From: an uncultured Lachnospiraceae bacterium
GTDB taxonomy: Bacteria > Bacillota > Clostridia > Lachnospirales > Lachnospiraceae
Assembly: GCA_947174015.1 (NCBI GenBank)
Contig: CAMWHJ010000003.1
Span: 18,522 to 82,521 of the forward strand
Direction of reading: 5' to 3'
Length of the DNA: 64,000 nt
A program made the position numbers and the translations under genes. Positions within the stretch are counted from its first letter, which is position 1. Every line of letters starts with the position of its first letter. Below, piece after piece: positions 30,575-40,416 of this stretch. Below the pieces are notes generated by a model. It was given only the letters and a program-made list of their open reading frames with translations, did not search any database and was not told the DNA's origin.

Positions 30575-31297
30575 CTATTTCTCTCTCAGCAATGCCAGTT
30601 CTTCTTTCGTCAAATGACGATATTCTCCAGGCTGCAATTTTTCATCCAGTGTCAGCTTTCCCATGGAGATACGTTTCAGATAAATAACCTCTTTGGAAAC
30701 CGCCTGAAACATTCTCTTAATCTGATGAAATTTCCCCTCCCGGATCACCACTTCCACCTCTGAGATTTCTCCAGACTTCAAAATGCGAAGGTCTGCAGGC
30801 ATTGTGAGTTTCTTCTCCCCAATGTCCAAACCTTCGCAAAATTCTGACACATCCTGTTCTGTAACAAAACCTCGAACTAATGCATAATAAGTCTTATCCA
30901 CATGCTTTTTGGGGGACAGCAGACTGTGAGCCAGTGCACCGTCATTGGTTAATATTAACAAACCTTCTGTATCCTTGTCCAGCCTGCCCACCGGGAAAAG
31001 TTCATCCCTATACTTATCTTCTATCAGAGATATCACCGTCTCACTTACATTGTCAGTGGTGGCACTCACCACTCCTTTCGGTTTATTCATCATATAATAC
31101 ACAAATCCTTTTTTGTAAACCTGTGTACCGTCAAAGAAAACCTGTGTTATCTCCGGATCAATTTTCACCTCTCCCCTTTGGGCGGTTTCCTCATTGAGCT
31201 GAATGCGGCCCTTTTTGATGTATTCCTTTACTTCACTTCGGCTTCCCACCTTGGCATCTGCCAAGAATTTGTCCAGTCGAATTAGCATGTCTTTCAT
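30575..31297 (-). CDS. RsuA/RluB-family pseudouridine synthase
   Basis: S4 domain [58 protein letters not shown]. Confidence 0.94.
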   Translation of the reverse strand: MKDMLIRLDKFLADAKVGSRSEVKEYIKKGRIQLNEETAQRGEVKIDPEITQVFFDGTQVYKKGFVYYMMNKPKGVVSATTDNVSETVISLIEDKYRDELFPVGRLDKDTEGLLILTNDGALAHSLLSPKKHVDKTYYALVRGFVTEQDVSEFCEGLDIGEKKLTMPADLRILKSGEISEVEVVIREGKFHQIKRMFQAVSKEVIYLKRISMGKLTLDEKLQPGEYRHLTKEELALLREK

Positions 31298-31318
31298 CCT
31301 TTCTGCTGCTTTCTTGTA

Positions 31319-32134
31319 TTAATTGAGGGCATGCTTAATTCCTTGTACTTTGTAACCCTCTGCAATCAGATCAATTTCCTGTTGAAATTTAGAAAGCTGT
31401 TCTAAATCATCCTGCTCATAAATACGATAAAATTCATCCTGAATCTTTACCAGTTCCCGCTTATTTGCCACCTTATACAGATTCTGCATAGTATTCAATA
31501 TGGAAGCCACCACATTGGCTTTGATGCGGAATGAATTCTGTGCATCCATAATCTCACTGCGCACCGCAGACATTTCCTTGTCCAGCACAATCACTGCCGT
31601 TGCGGCACCACTTAGGCTGTCCTTAATGTAATCCGGCATATTCTGACTATATTTGTATTGCAGGGAATGCTCAATCGTAGCCCAGAAGTTCATAGCAAGG
31701 GTGCGAATCTGGATCTCCACCGGAATGTTCTTAGATCCATTCAAAGTCTGAATCTTGTACATCACTATCATATGATAACTCTGATAGCCGCTGGGCTTGC
31801 GGTGTGCAATATAGTCCTTAATACTCTTAACCTCCATGTCTTCTCTGTTTTTAATCATTTCTGCGATTGCATAGATATCTTCCACGAACTGACATATAAT
31901 ACGGATACCTGCAATATCCTCAATTTCCTCCTCAATACGATTGATTGGTATATGTTTCTTATTTGCTTTTTCAATAATACTTGTCACAGATTTTACACGT
32001 CCTAACACTTGCTCAATAGGAGAATACAAGCCCTTTTCCCTGTGTTCTCTGATATTATGGTTGAACTTCACTTGTAGCTCTTCTACTGCAAGTTCATAAG
32101 GATTTAAAATCTCTCTCCATAACTGTATTTCCAT
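31319..32134 (-). CDS. Small alarmone synthetase (RelQ/YjbM-like)
   Basis: IEDIAGIRIICQFVEDIYAIAEMI, KDYIAHRKPSGYQSYHMIV, VEIQIRTLAMNFWATIEHSLQYK. Start MEIQLW with GGAGTG RBS; ORF track start 32161. Confidence 0.92.
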   Translation of the reverse strand: MEIQLWREILNPYELAVEELQVKFNHNIREHREKGLYSPIEQVLGRVKSVTSIIEKANKKHIPINRIEEEIEDIAGIRIICQFVEDIYAIAEMIKNREDMEVKSIKDYIAHRKPSGYQSYHMIVMYKIQTLNGSKNIPVEIQIRTLAMNFWATIEHSLQYKYSQNMPDYIKDSLSGAATAVIVLDKEMSAVRSEIMDAQNSFRIKANVVASILNTMQNLYKVANKRELVKIQDEFYRIYEQDDLEQLSKFQQEIDLIAEGYKVQGIKHALN

Positions 32135-32275
32135 AGTGATCACTCCATACATGATATTCACGAAATTGATAATAAAATTATATCACATTTCACTGATTGT
32201 GCCTATTCCTTTTCAAAATTTTTCAAAAATTTACAAATATATACACCAAGTATATATCACCGAATATATGAAAAG

Positions 32276-33166
32276 CTATGGCTTCCCATAGTCCATCCTG
32301 ATTTTTTTATCCTCCAAGTAACGCATCACTGGATAAGGATTAATGCTCTGTTCTTGATTGTGTTCTGTAACTATGTAAATTCCCATATGCAGATGCACTG
32401 CGAATTTTCCTGTGGTTCCCTCACTGCCATAACCGCTGTCTCCCATAAAACCCAGCAGTTCTCCTGCCCGCACCGTATCACCCACCTGCAAGTCCCCATA
32501 AGAATAAAGGTGAGCATAATAAAAGTAAGCACCATGGCTGCTGCGGATTCCAAGTCGGTAGCCGCCTTTTTCCAACCACCCCTTCTGTTCCACCACACCA
32601 TCTGTAATACTCACCACCGGATACAAGCCTCGCTGATTGATATCTGCCATAATATCACAGCCTTCGTGAGTTCGCTTTCCTCCATAGGTTCGTTCAAATC
32701 TCCAAGAATCCCCAAAGGTTACACTGCAGCTCTCATCCCATGAGGAAGCTGCCACCGGAAAATACTCTATGTCCGCCCAGATTGCCTCATTGCTGGCAAG
32801 GAGGCTCTGGTATTCCCTGGGAAAGTCATTTTTGAGAAAAGCAATCTTTTTTTGTTGATTCTCGCTACCTGTGAATTCTTGATGATATACTCCTTCATAA
32901 AAATACATATCTGTCAAAAGTTTTGGCAGTCCCTGTTCCCTGCCCCCCTCTGACTTTAGATAAGAAAACAAAGGTTCATTTATCGGTGTTGCACGAAATT
33001 CCTCCTGTTCATTGATATTTTCATGAATCCAGGAACAGGATGCCCGTTTTCGCAGATCCGACTGAAAAAAGGTAATTATTATGCTCAAAAGCAGCACCAT
33101 CACAAAACCTGCACCATAAATACAGCTCACACTGCCACGAGAATTTCTCCGGTATCTTCTTTTCAA
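32276..33166 (-). CDS. M23-family metallopeptidase, membrane anchored
   Basis: RTHEGCDIMADI (HxxxD) and VHLHMGIYI (HxH); N-terminal TM. Confidence 0.9.
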   Translation of the reverse strand: MKRRYRRNSRGSVSCIYGAGFVMVLLLSIIITFFQSDLRKRASCSWIHENINEQEEFRATPINEPLFSYLKSEGGREQGLPKLLTDMYFYEGVYHQEFTGSENQQKKIAFLKNDFPREYQSLLASNEAIWADIEYFPVAASSWDESCSVTFGDSWRFERTYGGKRTHEGCDIMADINQRGLYPVVSITDGVVEQKGWLEKGGYRLGIRSSHGAYFYYAHLYSYGDLQVGDTVRAGELLGFMGDSGYGSEGTTGKFAVHLHMGIYIVTEHNQEQSINPYPVMRYLEDKKIRMDYGKP

Positions 33167-33297
33167 TACCTTCTCCTCCCCTTTTCAGAGACATCTTTAT
33201 ATTCTATGAATGAATTTTCAAAATTATTCCCATATTTTTCATTCATAACCCCTTTCTTTCACTCATAAACTATACTAAAACCTTGGAGGTGGTACTG

Positions 33298-34242
33298 GTG
33301 GCAAAGACCTTCCGTTTTCTTATTCCACTTCTTATCTGTGCTATTTTCCTCTTTCTTTTACTATTTCCCACACATGCGGTAACTTCTGCCCGCTCCGGAT
33401 TGATGCTCTGGTTTCAGGTGATTCTGCCCACATTGCTGCCATTTATGATACTTTCCAGACTGTTAGTGGAAACTAACGCCATATCCGGTCTGACTTTCCT
33501 CTTTGCCGGTCCCTTCAAAAAACTGCTGGGTTTAAGCAAATCCGGTACTTTTGTAGTTATGACAGGATTTCTCTGCGGTTATCCCATGGGGGCCAAACTC
33601 ACTGCTGATTTATATCTCCATGGACAGTTGACAAAAACAGAAGCCGGCTATCTTCTATCCTTCTGCAACAACTTAAGTCCTATGTTCATCAGCAGTTTTC
33701 TGAACCTTTCCTGTTTGGAAGCTCCTGCTCTGCTGTCCTTATTGTTTTTGCTTATTTACGGTGTACCTATTTTCTTTGCTCTAATTACCCAGCCTTTATA
33801 TCGGCGGACAGTATCAAGCAAAAGAACCGCAGTTTCTCCTGACGCCAGTACCTCTGTCCTGAATTTCAATATAGTGGACACTGCCATCATGGACGGTTTT
33901 ACCCAGATTACCAAACTGGGAGGATATATTATACTATTTTCCATTATATCCGGCATGTTTTTAACACTGTCTCTGCCCAATCGGCTTTTAGCACTGATTA
34001 CCGGACTGGTGGAAGTCACTACTGGCATAAATTACATATCAGCCCAGCAATTTTCTTTGGAACTGAGACTACTCTATTGTATTCCTATTTGTGTATTTGG
34101 TGGATGTTCCGGTCTAATGCAGACTTATAGCATGATAAAAGAAACCGGACTGCCCTTTTCTCTGTATTTTTACTCAAAGGCAGCCCAGACAATACTTTCT
34201 TTCATTGTGACATGGATGTTTATATCTATATGTATCAATTAA
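33298..34242 (+). CDS. YlbJ-like (SpoIIM/nucleoside-recognition) integral membrane protein
   Basis: Multi-TM; LPFMILSRLL, GFLCGYPMGAKL, LSFCNNLSPMFISSF. GTG start with GGAGGT at 7 nt. Next to coaD/rsmD as in the B. subtilis ylbH-ylbI-ylbJ region. Confidence 0.85.
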   Translation: MAKTFRFLIPLLICAIFLFLLLFPTHAVTSARSGLMLWFQVILPTLLPFMILSRLLVETNAISGLTFLFAGPFKKLLGLSKSGTFVVMTGFLCGYPMGAKLTADLYLHGQLTKTEAGYLLSFCNNLSPMFISSFLNLSCLEAPALLSLLFLLIYGVPIFFALITQPLYRRTVSSKRTAVSPDASTSVLNFNIVDTAIMDGFTQITKLGGYIILFSIISGMFLTLSLPNRLLALITGLVEVTTGINYISAQQFSLELRLLYCIPICVFGGCSGLMQTYSMIKETGLPFSLYFYSKAAQTILSFIVTWMFISICIN

Positions 34243-34271
34243 GTTTTGGCATTTGTGCAGGGACTTAAGTT

Positions 34272-34874
34272 CTATTCCTGTACATTTTTTTCTGAAACTG
34301 CATCCTCTTCTTCTGACAACGATTCCTCTTCTAAATAAGAGGGATCTAAGGATGCCTTATTGGTATCAATGATCTCACAGGCACGCTTTAACTCATAGAT
34401 CAAATTATCATACTTGGCACTGGCAGAATCAATGGCATGGCTAACAATATTGTGGAGGCTGCCAAGCATTTCATCGGTGTACTGAATGGCACCGCCCCGA
34501 ATGGCATTGGCATCATTGGTAGCCGAGTCTAAAATCATCTGGGCTTTTTCCGTTGCCTGCTGGACGATCTCATTCGCCTGAGCATATGCCTGCTGCATAA
34601 TCTCATGCTCACTGACTAATTCATTGGTTTGAACAGCCGCCTCCTTAAGCATTGCCTCTGCCTTTACCTTGGCATCCTCAATAATAGCATCCCGATTACT
34701 GATAATCTTCTGATACCGTTTAATTTCCTCCGGTGTCTTCATCCGCAGTTCTCTTAACAGTTCATCAATTTCATCCTTGGAAACCACAATTTTGGTGTTG
34801 GATAAGGTGGCATATTTACAACTGTCTATGTAATCCTGTATTTCATCAATAATCTGTTCTATTTTACTATTCAT
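34272..34874 (-). CDS. Coiled-coil, DivIVA/ATPase-like conserved protein
   Basis: Long alpha-helical coiled coil (EEIKRYQKIISNRDAIIEDAKVKAEAMLKEA...); clustered with coaD. Confidence 0.7.
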   Translation of the reverse strand: MNSKIEQIIDEIQDYIDSCKYATLSNTKIVVSKDEIDELLRELRMKTPEEIKRYQKIISNRDAIIEDAKVKAEAMLKEAAVQTNELVSEHEIMQQAYAQANEIVQQATEKAQMILDSATNDANAIRGGAIQYTDEMLGSLHNIVSHAIDSASAKYDNLIYELKRACEIIDTNKASLDPSYLEEESLSEEEDAVSEKNVQE

Positions 34875-34898
34875 TCAAAGACATCTCCTTTTTATTTT

Positions 34899-35390
34899 CT
34901 ACTGTTCCCGCAGACTTCGATACTTTTCATGAATCTTCTTTTCTATATATTCAGACACAAAATGGGACACGTCCCCCTGATAGGATGCAACCTCCTTCAC
35001 AATGGTGGAGCTTACATAAGAATATAATATGTTGGTGGTTAAAAACATGGTATCCACCTCCGGCAGCAATTCATGATTTGTCTGTGCCATCTGCAGTTCA
35101 TATTCAAAATCTGTAATTGCACGAAGCCCACGGACAATTACATTAATATTCTCTTTTCTTGCAAAATCCACCAAAAGCCCCTGAAAGGAAGTAATTCTCA
35201 CATTTGGCAGGTCTTTGGTAGTTTCTTCTAACATATTAACACGTTCTTGTACAGAAAACAATGGATTTTTCGCCTGATTGTTCAAAACAGCCACCACCAC
35301 CTCATCAAACACATTGGCAGCTCTCTTAATAATATCCAAATGTCCCAGTGTTACCGGATCAAAACTTCCAGAATACAAGGCTCGCACCAT
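34899..35390 (-). CDS. coaD: Phosphopantetheine adenylyltransferase
   Basis: [61 protein letters not shown]. Start at internal Met. Confidence 0.96.
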   Translation of the reverse strand: MVRALYSGSFDPVTLGHLDIIKRAANVFDEVVVAVLNNQAKNPLFSVQERVNMLEETTKDLPNVRITSFQGLLVDFARKENINVIVRGLRAITDFEYELQMAQTNHELLPEVDTMFLTTNILYSYVSSTIVKEVASYQGDVSHFVSEYIEKKIHEKYRSLREQ

Positions 35391-35391
35391 A

Positions 35392-35955
35392 CTATCCCTC
35401 TTTTCTCTCAACAAATACATGCATATTTGTCTTGTATTTTTTATATCTTACCACTTCAAAAGGCAGATTTTCCTGTTCCAAAAAGGAAAAAGACGTTTCT
35501 AAGGATGACTCGATTATTATCAGGGTATCCTGATCTGCCAGCGAAGAATCTTTCAGATATCTTAGAACCTGCTGTTCCAGTTCCTGACCATATGGGGGAT
35601 CCATGAAAATCATATCCATTGCCTTCTGTCCCTCTAAGCGCCTGAGTGCTGACAGGGCATCTGTCATAAGAAGTTCTGCCTTATCCATCAGTCTGGTAAA
35701 TTTCAAATTATCTTTGATACATTCCATAGCCTTGGAATTTTGTTCCACAAAATAAGCTCTCCTGGCACCTCTGCTCAGTGCCTCAATGCCGATTCCGCCG
35801 CTGCCGCTGAACAGATCCAAAAAAGTGCAGTCCAGCAATTCCGGCTGAAGTATATTAAATAGTGTTTCCTTGATACGGTCTGTGGTAGGTCTGGTGTCCT
35901 TCCCCTCTATGGTCTTTAATTGCAGCCTCCTGGCTGTCCCGGCAATTACCCGCAT
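35392..35955 (-). CDS. rsmD: 16S rRNA (guanine966-N2)-methyltransferase
   Basis: [63 protein letters not shown]. Confidence 0.96.
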   Translation of the reverse strand: MRVIAGTARRLQLKTIEGKDTRPTTDRIKETLFNILQPELLDCTFLDLFSGSGGIGIEALSRGARRAYFVEQNSKAMECIKDNLKFTRLMDKAELLMTDALSALRRLEGQKAMDMIFMDPPYGQELEQQVLRYLKDSSLADQDTLIIIESSLETSFSFLEQENLPFEVVRYKKYKTNMHVFVERKEG

Positions 35956-35964
35956 GATGCCTCC

Positions 35965-38247
35965 TTATCTCCGGTATTTATTTCCTTTTGTATCCCTGCT
36001 TGCCTTTTTCAGTCTGGACAAGGCAATTTCTTTTTGGTCATACTCTATGGTTACCGGCTCATTTTCATTAAATATATATACATTTTCTATGGTGTCCTCT
36101 TCCACTAATTTTATGCCTCGCACACCTACTGCACCCCGTTTTTTCTCTGGTACTTCTTCTGAGGCAAAACGCAGAAAAATGCCTTTCGCAGTCTGCAATA
36201 CGATATTGTTATTGTTCTTGGGAATCTCCGCTACACTCATGCCTTCCTGTATAAGAATCATATCCTCCGTGAGCACACTGCATACCTCATCTCCCTCATT
36301 TAACTTTGTAGCTGCAATGGTTCTCTTTGCCACATTAAATTCTGTGCCCATTACCTTTTTCATCATACCATATTTTGTGGTAAACACAAGATATTTCTTG
36401 TCCAAATCCTGCAAAGGTGATACAAAGACAATTTCTTCCTCCGCACTGTTGTAATTGCTGACATTATCAATGGGCGTTCCCTTATCTCTCAATTTTCCTG
36501 CTGGTAAGTCCAGCACCTTTACTGTATGCAGGGTTCCTGTGTTGGTAAAAAGACATATTTTATCGGTGTTCATACAGGTAAAGACATATTTGTTTTCCCC
36601 GTCTGCCACCTCTTTGTTCCGCTCATACAAGGAAAGATCGATGGTTTTGGCATAATCGAACCGATCCATCAAAAATACCACCGGCTGCTCCTCTATCTTC
36701 TTTTCTTCATAAACTGCCTCTACCCCATTTTCAATCACAGTCTTTCTTGGTACGGCATATGCCTTCTTAATGTCATCCAATTCCTTGCGGATCACCTTGG
36801 TCATGGTACTGTGATTGCTTAAAATATCTTGGTACTTTGCAATATTGGCAAGGGTCTGCTCATGCTCCTTCATCAATCCTTCTATCTCTAAACCGATTAA
36901 TTTGTAAAGGCGCATTTCTAAAATGGCAGTTGCCTGCCGCTCCGTAAACCGGAGTTTGGATGCCTGCTTTTTGGATGCCTGAGACTTGAATTTAATATTG
37001 GCAGTCTCTCCCTCCACCAGACATGCTTTTGCCTCTTTGATATTCTTGCTGCCCCTGAGAATCTCAATAATCAAGTCAATCACATCACAGGCCTTGATCA
37101 GACCCTCCTGTACTTCCTGCTTGTCCAGTTCTTTTGTCAGCAATGTCTTATACTTTCTGGTGGTAATTTCATACTGAAAGTCCAAGTGGTACTCTAAAAC
37201 CTCCCGCAGTCCCATGGTTTCCGGTTTTTGGTCTGCCACAGCCAGCATATTCATGCCAAAGGTATCCTCCAGCTTTGTCTTCTTATAAAGCATATTGATG
37301 ATCTGATCCGCATCTGCATTTTTCTTCAATTCCAGCACAATGCGTATCCCTTCTTTGGAGGATTGATTGGAAATATCCACAATATCAGGAGCTTTTCTGG
37401 ATTCCACCAGACTGCCCACATCATTTAAGAATTTTCCAATATTGGCACCCACCATGGTGTAAGGAATTTCGGTGATGACAATTCTGTCCTTCCCGCCCTT
37501 TCCATGCTCCACTTCTACCTTTCCCCGAATCTTAATCTTTCCCATACCGGTTTTGTAGATTTCCAGCAAATCATCCTTATTTACCACAATACCGCCAGTG
37601 GGAAAATCCGGTCCCTGAACATACTGCATCAGTTCCTCGGTGGTAATGTTGGGATTTTTTAAAAATGCCTTTTCCGCCTCTATAAGTTCTCCCAGATTGT
37701 GGGGCGGCACATTGGTTGCCATACCTACGGCAATACCCTCAGCTCCATTTAACAAAAGATTTGGCACCTTCACCGGCAATACCAACGGCTCCTTCTCTGT
37801 CTCATCAAAGTTCGGTCCAAAATCCACCACATTCTTATCTAAATCTGCCAAAAACACTTCCTGGGTGATTTTCTGCAAACGTGCTTCTGTATAACGCATT
37901 GCCGCTGCACCGTCACCTTCAATGGAGCCAAAATTACCATGTCCGTCCACCAGGGGCTGTCCCTTTTTAAAATCCTGTGCCATAACCACCAGGGCATCAT
38001 AGATGGAACTGTCACCATGGGGATGGTATTTACCCATGGTATCACCCACGATACGGGCACACTTTCTGTACGGCTTGTCGTAGCGAATTCCCAACTCATG
38101 CATATCATACAAGGTTCGTCTCTGTACCGGCTTTAACCCGTCGCGCACATCCGGCAGGGCTCTTGCAATAATGACACTCATGGCATAGTCAATGTAAGAC
38201 TTCTGCATAATGTCAGAGTATTCTGTTTTTATAATCTGTTCTTCCAT
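35965..38247 (-). CDS. Type IIA topoisomerase subunit A (topo IV ParC/GyrA-like)
   Basis: YIDYAMSVIIARALPDVRDGLKPVQRRTLYDMHELG...YHPHGDSSIYDALVVMAQDF...RYTEARL; C-terminal beta-pinwheel. Confidence 0.93.
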   Translation of the reverse strand: MEEQIIKTEYSDIMQKSYIDYAMSVIIARALPDVRDGLKPVQRRTLYDMHELGIRYDKPYRKCARIVGDTMGKYHPHGDSSIYDALVVMAQDFKKGQPLVDGHGNFGSIEGDGAAAMRYTEARLQKITQEVFLADLDKNVVDFGPNFDETEKEPLVLPVKVPNLLLNGAEGIAVGMATNVPPHNLGELIEAEKAFLKNPNITTEELMQYVQGPDFPTGGIVVNKDDLLEIYKTGMGKIKIRGKVEVEHGKGGKDRIVITEIPYTMVGANIGKFLNDVGSLVESRKAPDIVDISNQSSKEGIRIVLELKKNADADQIINMLYKKTKLEDTFGMNMLAVADQKPETMGLREVLEYHLDFQYEITTRKYKTLLTKELDKQEVQEGLIKACDVIDLIIEILRGSKNIKEAKACLVEGETANIKFKSQASKKQASKLRFTERQATAILEMRLYKLIGLEIEGLMKEHEQTLANIAKYQDILSNHSTMTKVIRKELDDIKKAYAVPRKTVIENGVEAVYEEKKIEEQPVVFLMDRFDYAKTIDLSLYERNKEVADGENKYVFTCMNTDKICLFTNTGTLHTVKVLDLPAGKLRDKGTPIDNVSNYNSAEEEIVFVSPLQDLDKKYLVFTTKYGMMKKVMGTEFNVAKRTIAATKLNEGDEVCSVLTEDMILIQEGMSVAEIPKNNNNIVLQTAKGIFLRFASEEVPEKKRGAVGVRGIKLVEEDTIENVYIFNENEPVTIEYDQKEIALSRLKKASRDTKGNKYRR

Positions 38248-38257
38248 GGTACACCTC

Positions 38258-40180
38258 CTATATGTCTAATTCTGCATCTTGTGCATGCCGGTAGATAAAT
38301 GCTTTCCGCGGCGGCACCTCAGTACCCATCAGCATTTCTGTCACATCCGATGCCATGCGGGCATCCTCAATCTCTACCTGCTTTAGCATCCTGGTTTCCG
38401 GATTTAAGGTAGTCTCCCACAGTTGGTCTGCATCCATTTCTCCCAGACCTTTGTATCTTTGGAGGGTAAAGCTGCCTTTATGTTTTTTTCTGTATTTTTC
38501 CAATGCCTTATCATCATAGAGGTACTCTTCTGGTCCCTTAGAAGGCATCGCCTTATAAAGAGGCGGCATTGCAATATACACATGCCCCTCATAAATCAAT
38601 TCCGGCATAAAGCGGTAGAATAAGGTCAAAAGCAGGGTACAAATATGAGCACCATCCACGTCCGCATCTGCCATAATAATAATCTTATTGTATCTTAATT
38701 TGCTGATATCAAAATCATTGCCGTAACCTTCCGAAAAACCGCAGCCAAAGGCATTTATCATGGTCTTGATCTCCGCATTTGCCAACACCTTGTCCATACT
38801 TGCCTTTTCCACATTTAAGATCTTTCCTCTGATGGGCAGAATTGCCTGATATTCCCGATTTCTGGCTGTCTTGGCAGAACCTCCGGCAGAATCTCCCTCC
38901 ACAATAAAAATTTCACACATCTGGGCATCCCGGCTGCCGCAGTTTGCCAGTTTTCCATTGGAATCAAAGGAAAACTTTGGTTTGGAAAGCATGTTTGTCT
39001 TGGCTTTCTCCTCGCTTTTCCTAATCTTAGCTGCCTTTTCCGCACAGCCGATCACATTCTTTAAAGTCTCTAAATTGCGGTCAAAATATCTTATAATTTC
39101 ATCCCCGGTTACCTTGCTGACTGCTTTGGCAGCATCCTGATTGTCCAGCTTTGTCTTTGTCTGCCCCTCAAATCTGGGATCCGGGTGCTTGATGGAGATT
39201 ACCGCAGTCATACCGTTTCTGATATCTGCACCAGTAAAATTGGCATCCTTTTCCTTCAAAATTCCCAATTCTCTTGCATAAGAGTTAATCACCGTAGTAA
39301 ATACAGTCTTAAAGCCTGTCAGATGGGCACCACCCTCTGCATTGTAAATATTATTGCAAAAGCCCAGCACATTTTCGTGGAATTCGTTGACAAACTGAAA
39401 GGCAGCCTCCACGGTAATACCCTCACTTTCCCCCTTAAAATAAATGGGCTCGTGCACTGCCTGACTTTTATGATTTAGCTCCTTCACAAAGCCCACAATG
39501 CCCTCCGGTTCATGAAACTCTACCGTTTCCGCCTCTGCCTGCCGCTTATCCTGAAAAATAATGGTCAGTTCCGGATTCAGATAGGCCGTTTCGTGAAGTC
39601 TGGATTTGATTTCCTCCTCCTTGAATCTGGTCTTTTCAAAAATGGTATCATCGGGCAGGAAATTGATGGTGGTCCCTGTCTCTTTTGTCTTTCCAAGGGT
39701 TGGCAGTAAGCCATCCTCCAATTCAACCACCGGATTCCCCTTTTCGTAACGGTCATGATGAATAAACCCATCCCTTTTCACTTTGATATCCAAAAAGTTA
39801 GACAGAGCATTTACCACAGAAGAACCGACTCCATGAAGACCACCACTGGTCTTGTATACAGAGTCATCAAATTTCCCCCCTGCATGAAGCGTGGTAAATA
39901 CCAGACGTTCCGCACTGATTCCCTTTTCATGCATATCCACCGGAATACCTCGTCCGTTATCACTGATGGTTGCTGAACCATCCTTTTCCAAAGTTACCTC
40001 TATACGGCTGCAAAAACCTGCCAAGTGTTCATCCACAGAGTTATCTACTATTTCATAGATCAAGTGATTCAAGCCCTTGGTGGTTACACTTCCTATGTAC
40101 ATTCCCGGCCGCTTTCGCACTGCCTCTAAACCTTCCAAAACGGAAATATTCTGTGCATCGTAAGATGTCTGTTTTGCCAT
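38258..40180 (-). CDS. Type IIA topoisomerase subunit B (topo IV ParE/GyrB-like)
   Basis: EAVRKRPGMYIGSVTTKGLNHLIYEIVDNSVDE, GGLHGVGSSVVNALS, FIVEGDSAGGSAKTARNREYQAILPIRGKILNVEKA. Confidence 0.94.
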   Translation of the reverse strand: MAKQTSYDAQNISVLEGLEAVRKRPGMYIGSVTTKGLNHLIYEIVDNSVDEHLAGFCSRIEVTLEKDGSATISDNGRGIPVDMHEKGISAERLVFTTLHAGGKFDDSVYKTSGGLHGVGSSVVNALSNFLDIKVKRDGFIHHDRYEKGNPVVELEDGLLPTLGKTKETGTTINFLPDDTIFEKTRFKEEEIKSRLHETAYLNPELTIIFQDKRQAEAETVEFHEPEGIVGFVKELNHKSQAVHEPIYFKGESEGITVEAAFQFVNEFHENVLGFCNNIYNAEGGAHLTGFKTVFTTVINSYARELGILKEKDANFTGADIRNGMTAVISIKHPDPRFEGQTKTKLDNQDAAKAVSKVTGDEIIRYFDRNLETLKNVIGCAEKAAKIRKSEEKAKTNMLSKPKFSFDSNGKLANCGSRDAQMCEIFIVEGDSAGGSAKTARNREYQAILPIRGKILNVEKASMDKVLANAEIKTMINAFGCGFSEGYGNDFDISKLRYNKIIIMADADVDGAHICTLLLTLFYRFMPELIYEGHVYIAMPPLYKAMPSKGPEEYLYDDKALEKYRKKHKGSFTLQRYKGLGEMDADQLWETTLNPETRMLKQVEIEDARMASDVTEMLMGTEVPPRKAFIYRHAQDAELDI

Positions 40181-40416
40181 TTTATCGTCCCTTCCCTAAT
40201 TATTTGGTGCCTAAAACCACTAATGATTTATATTAGCACATGTGTTTGGTATTCGTCAAATGTACTTTTCACTTTTTTGCTCTAACCGATGTTACAGAAC
40301 AACAGTTCGATGAGTCAAACTGCTATGCCACAGAAAAACAAGCAGTGTACTTATCTGAATTTGTACACCGCCTGAATCCAAAAAACATTTTATACTTTTT
40401 TAATATTTTTTATGGT

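Noticed and set aside
40181-40416. Possible further family 1 element near a GTTACAGAACAACAG sequence
   Set aside because: Only weak resemblance to the TIR, and no matching hairpins found.
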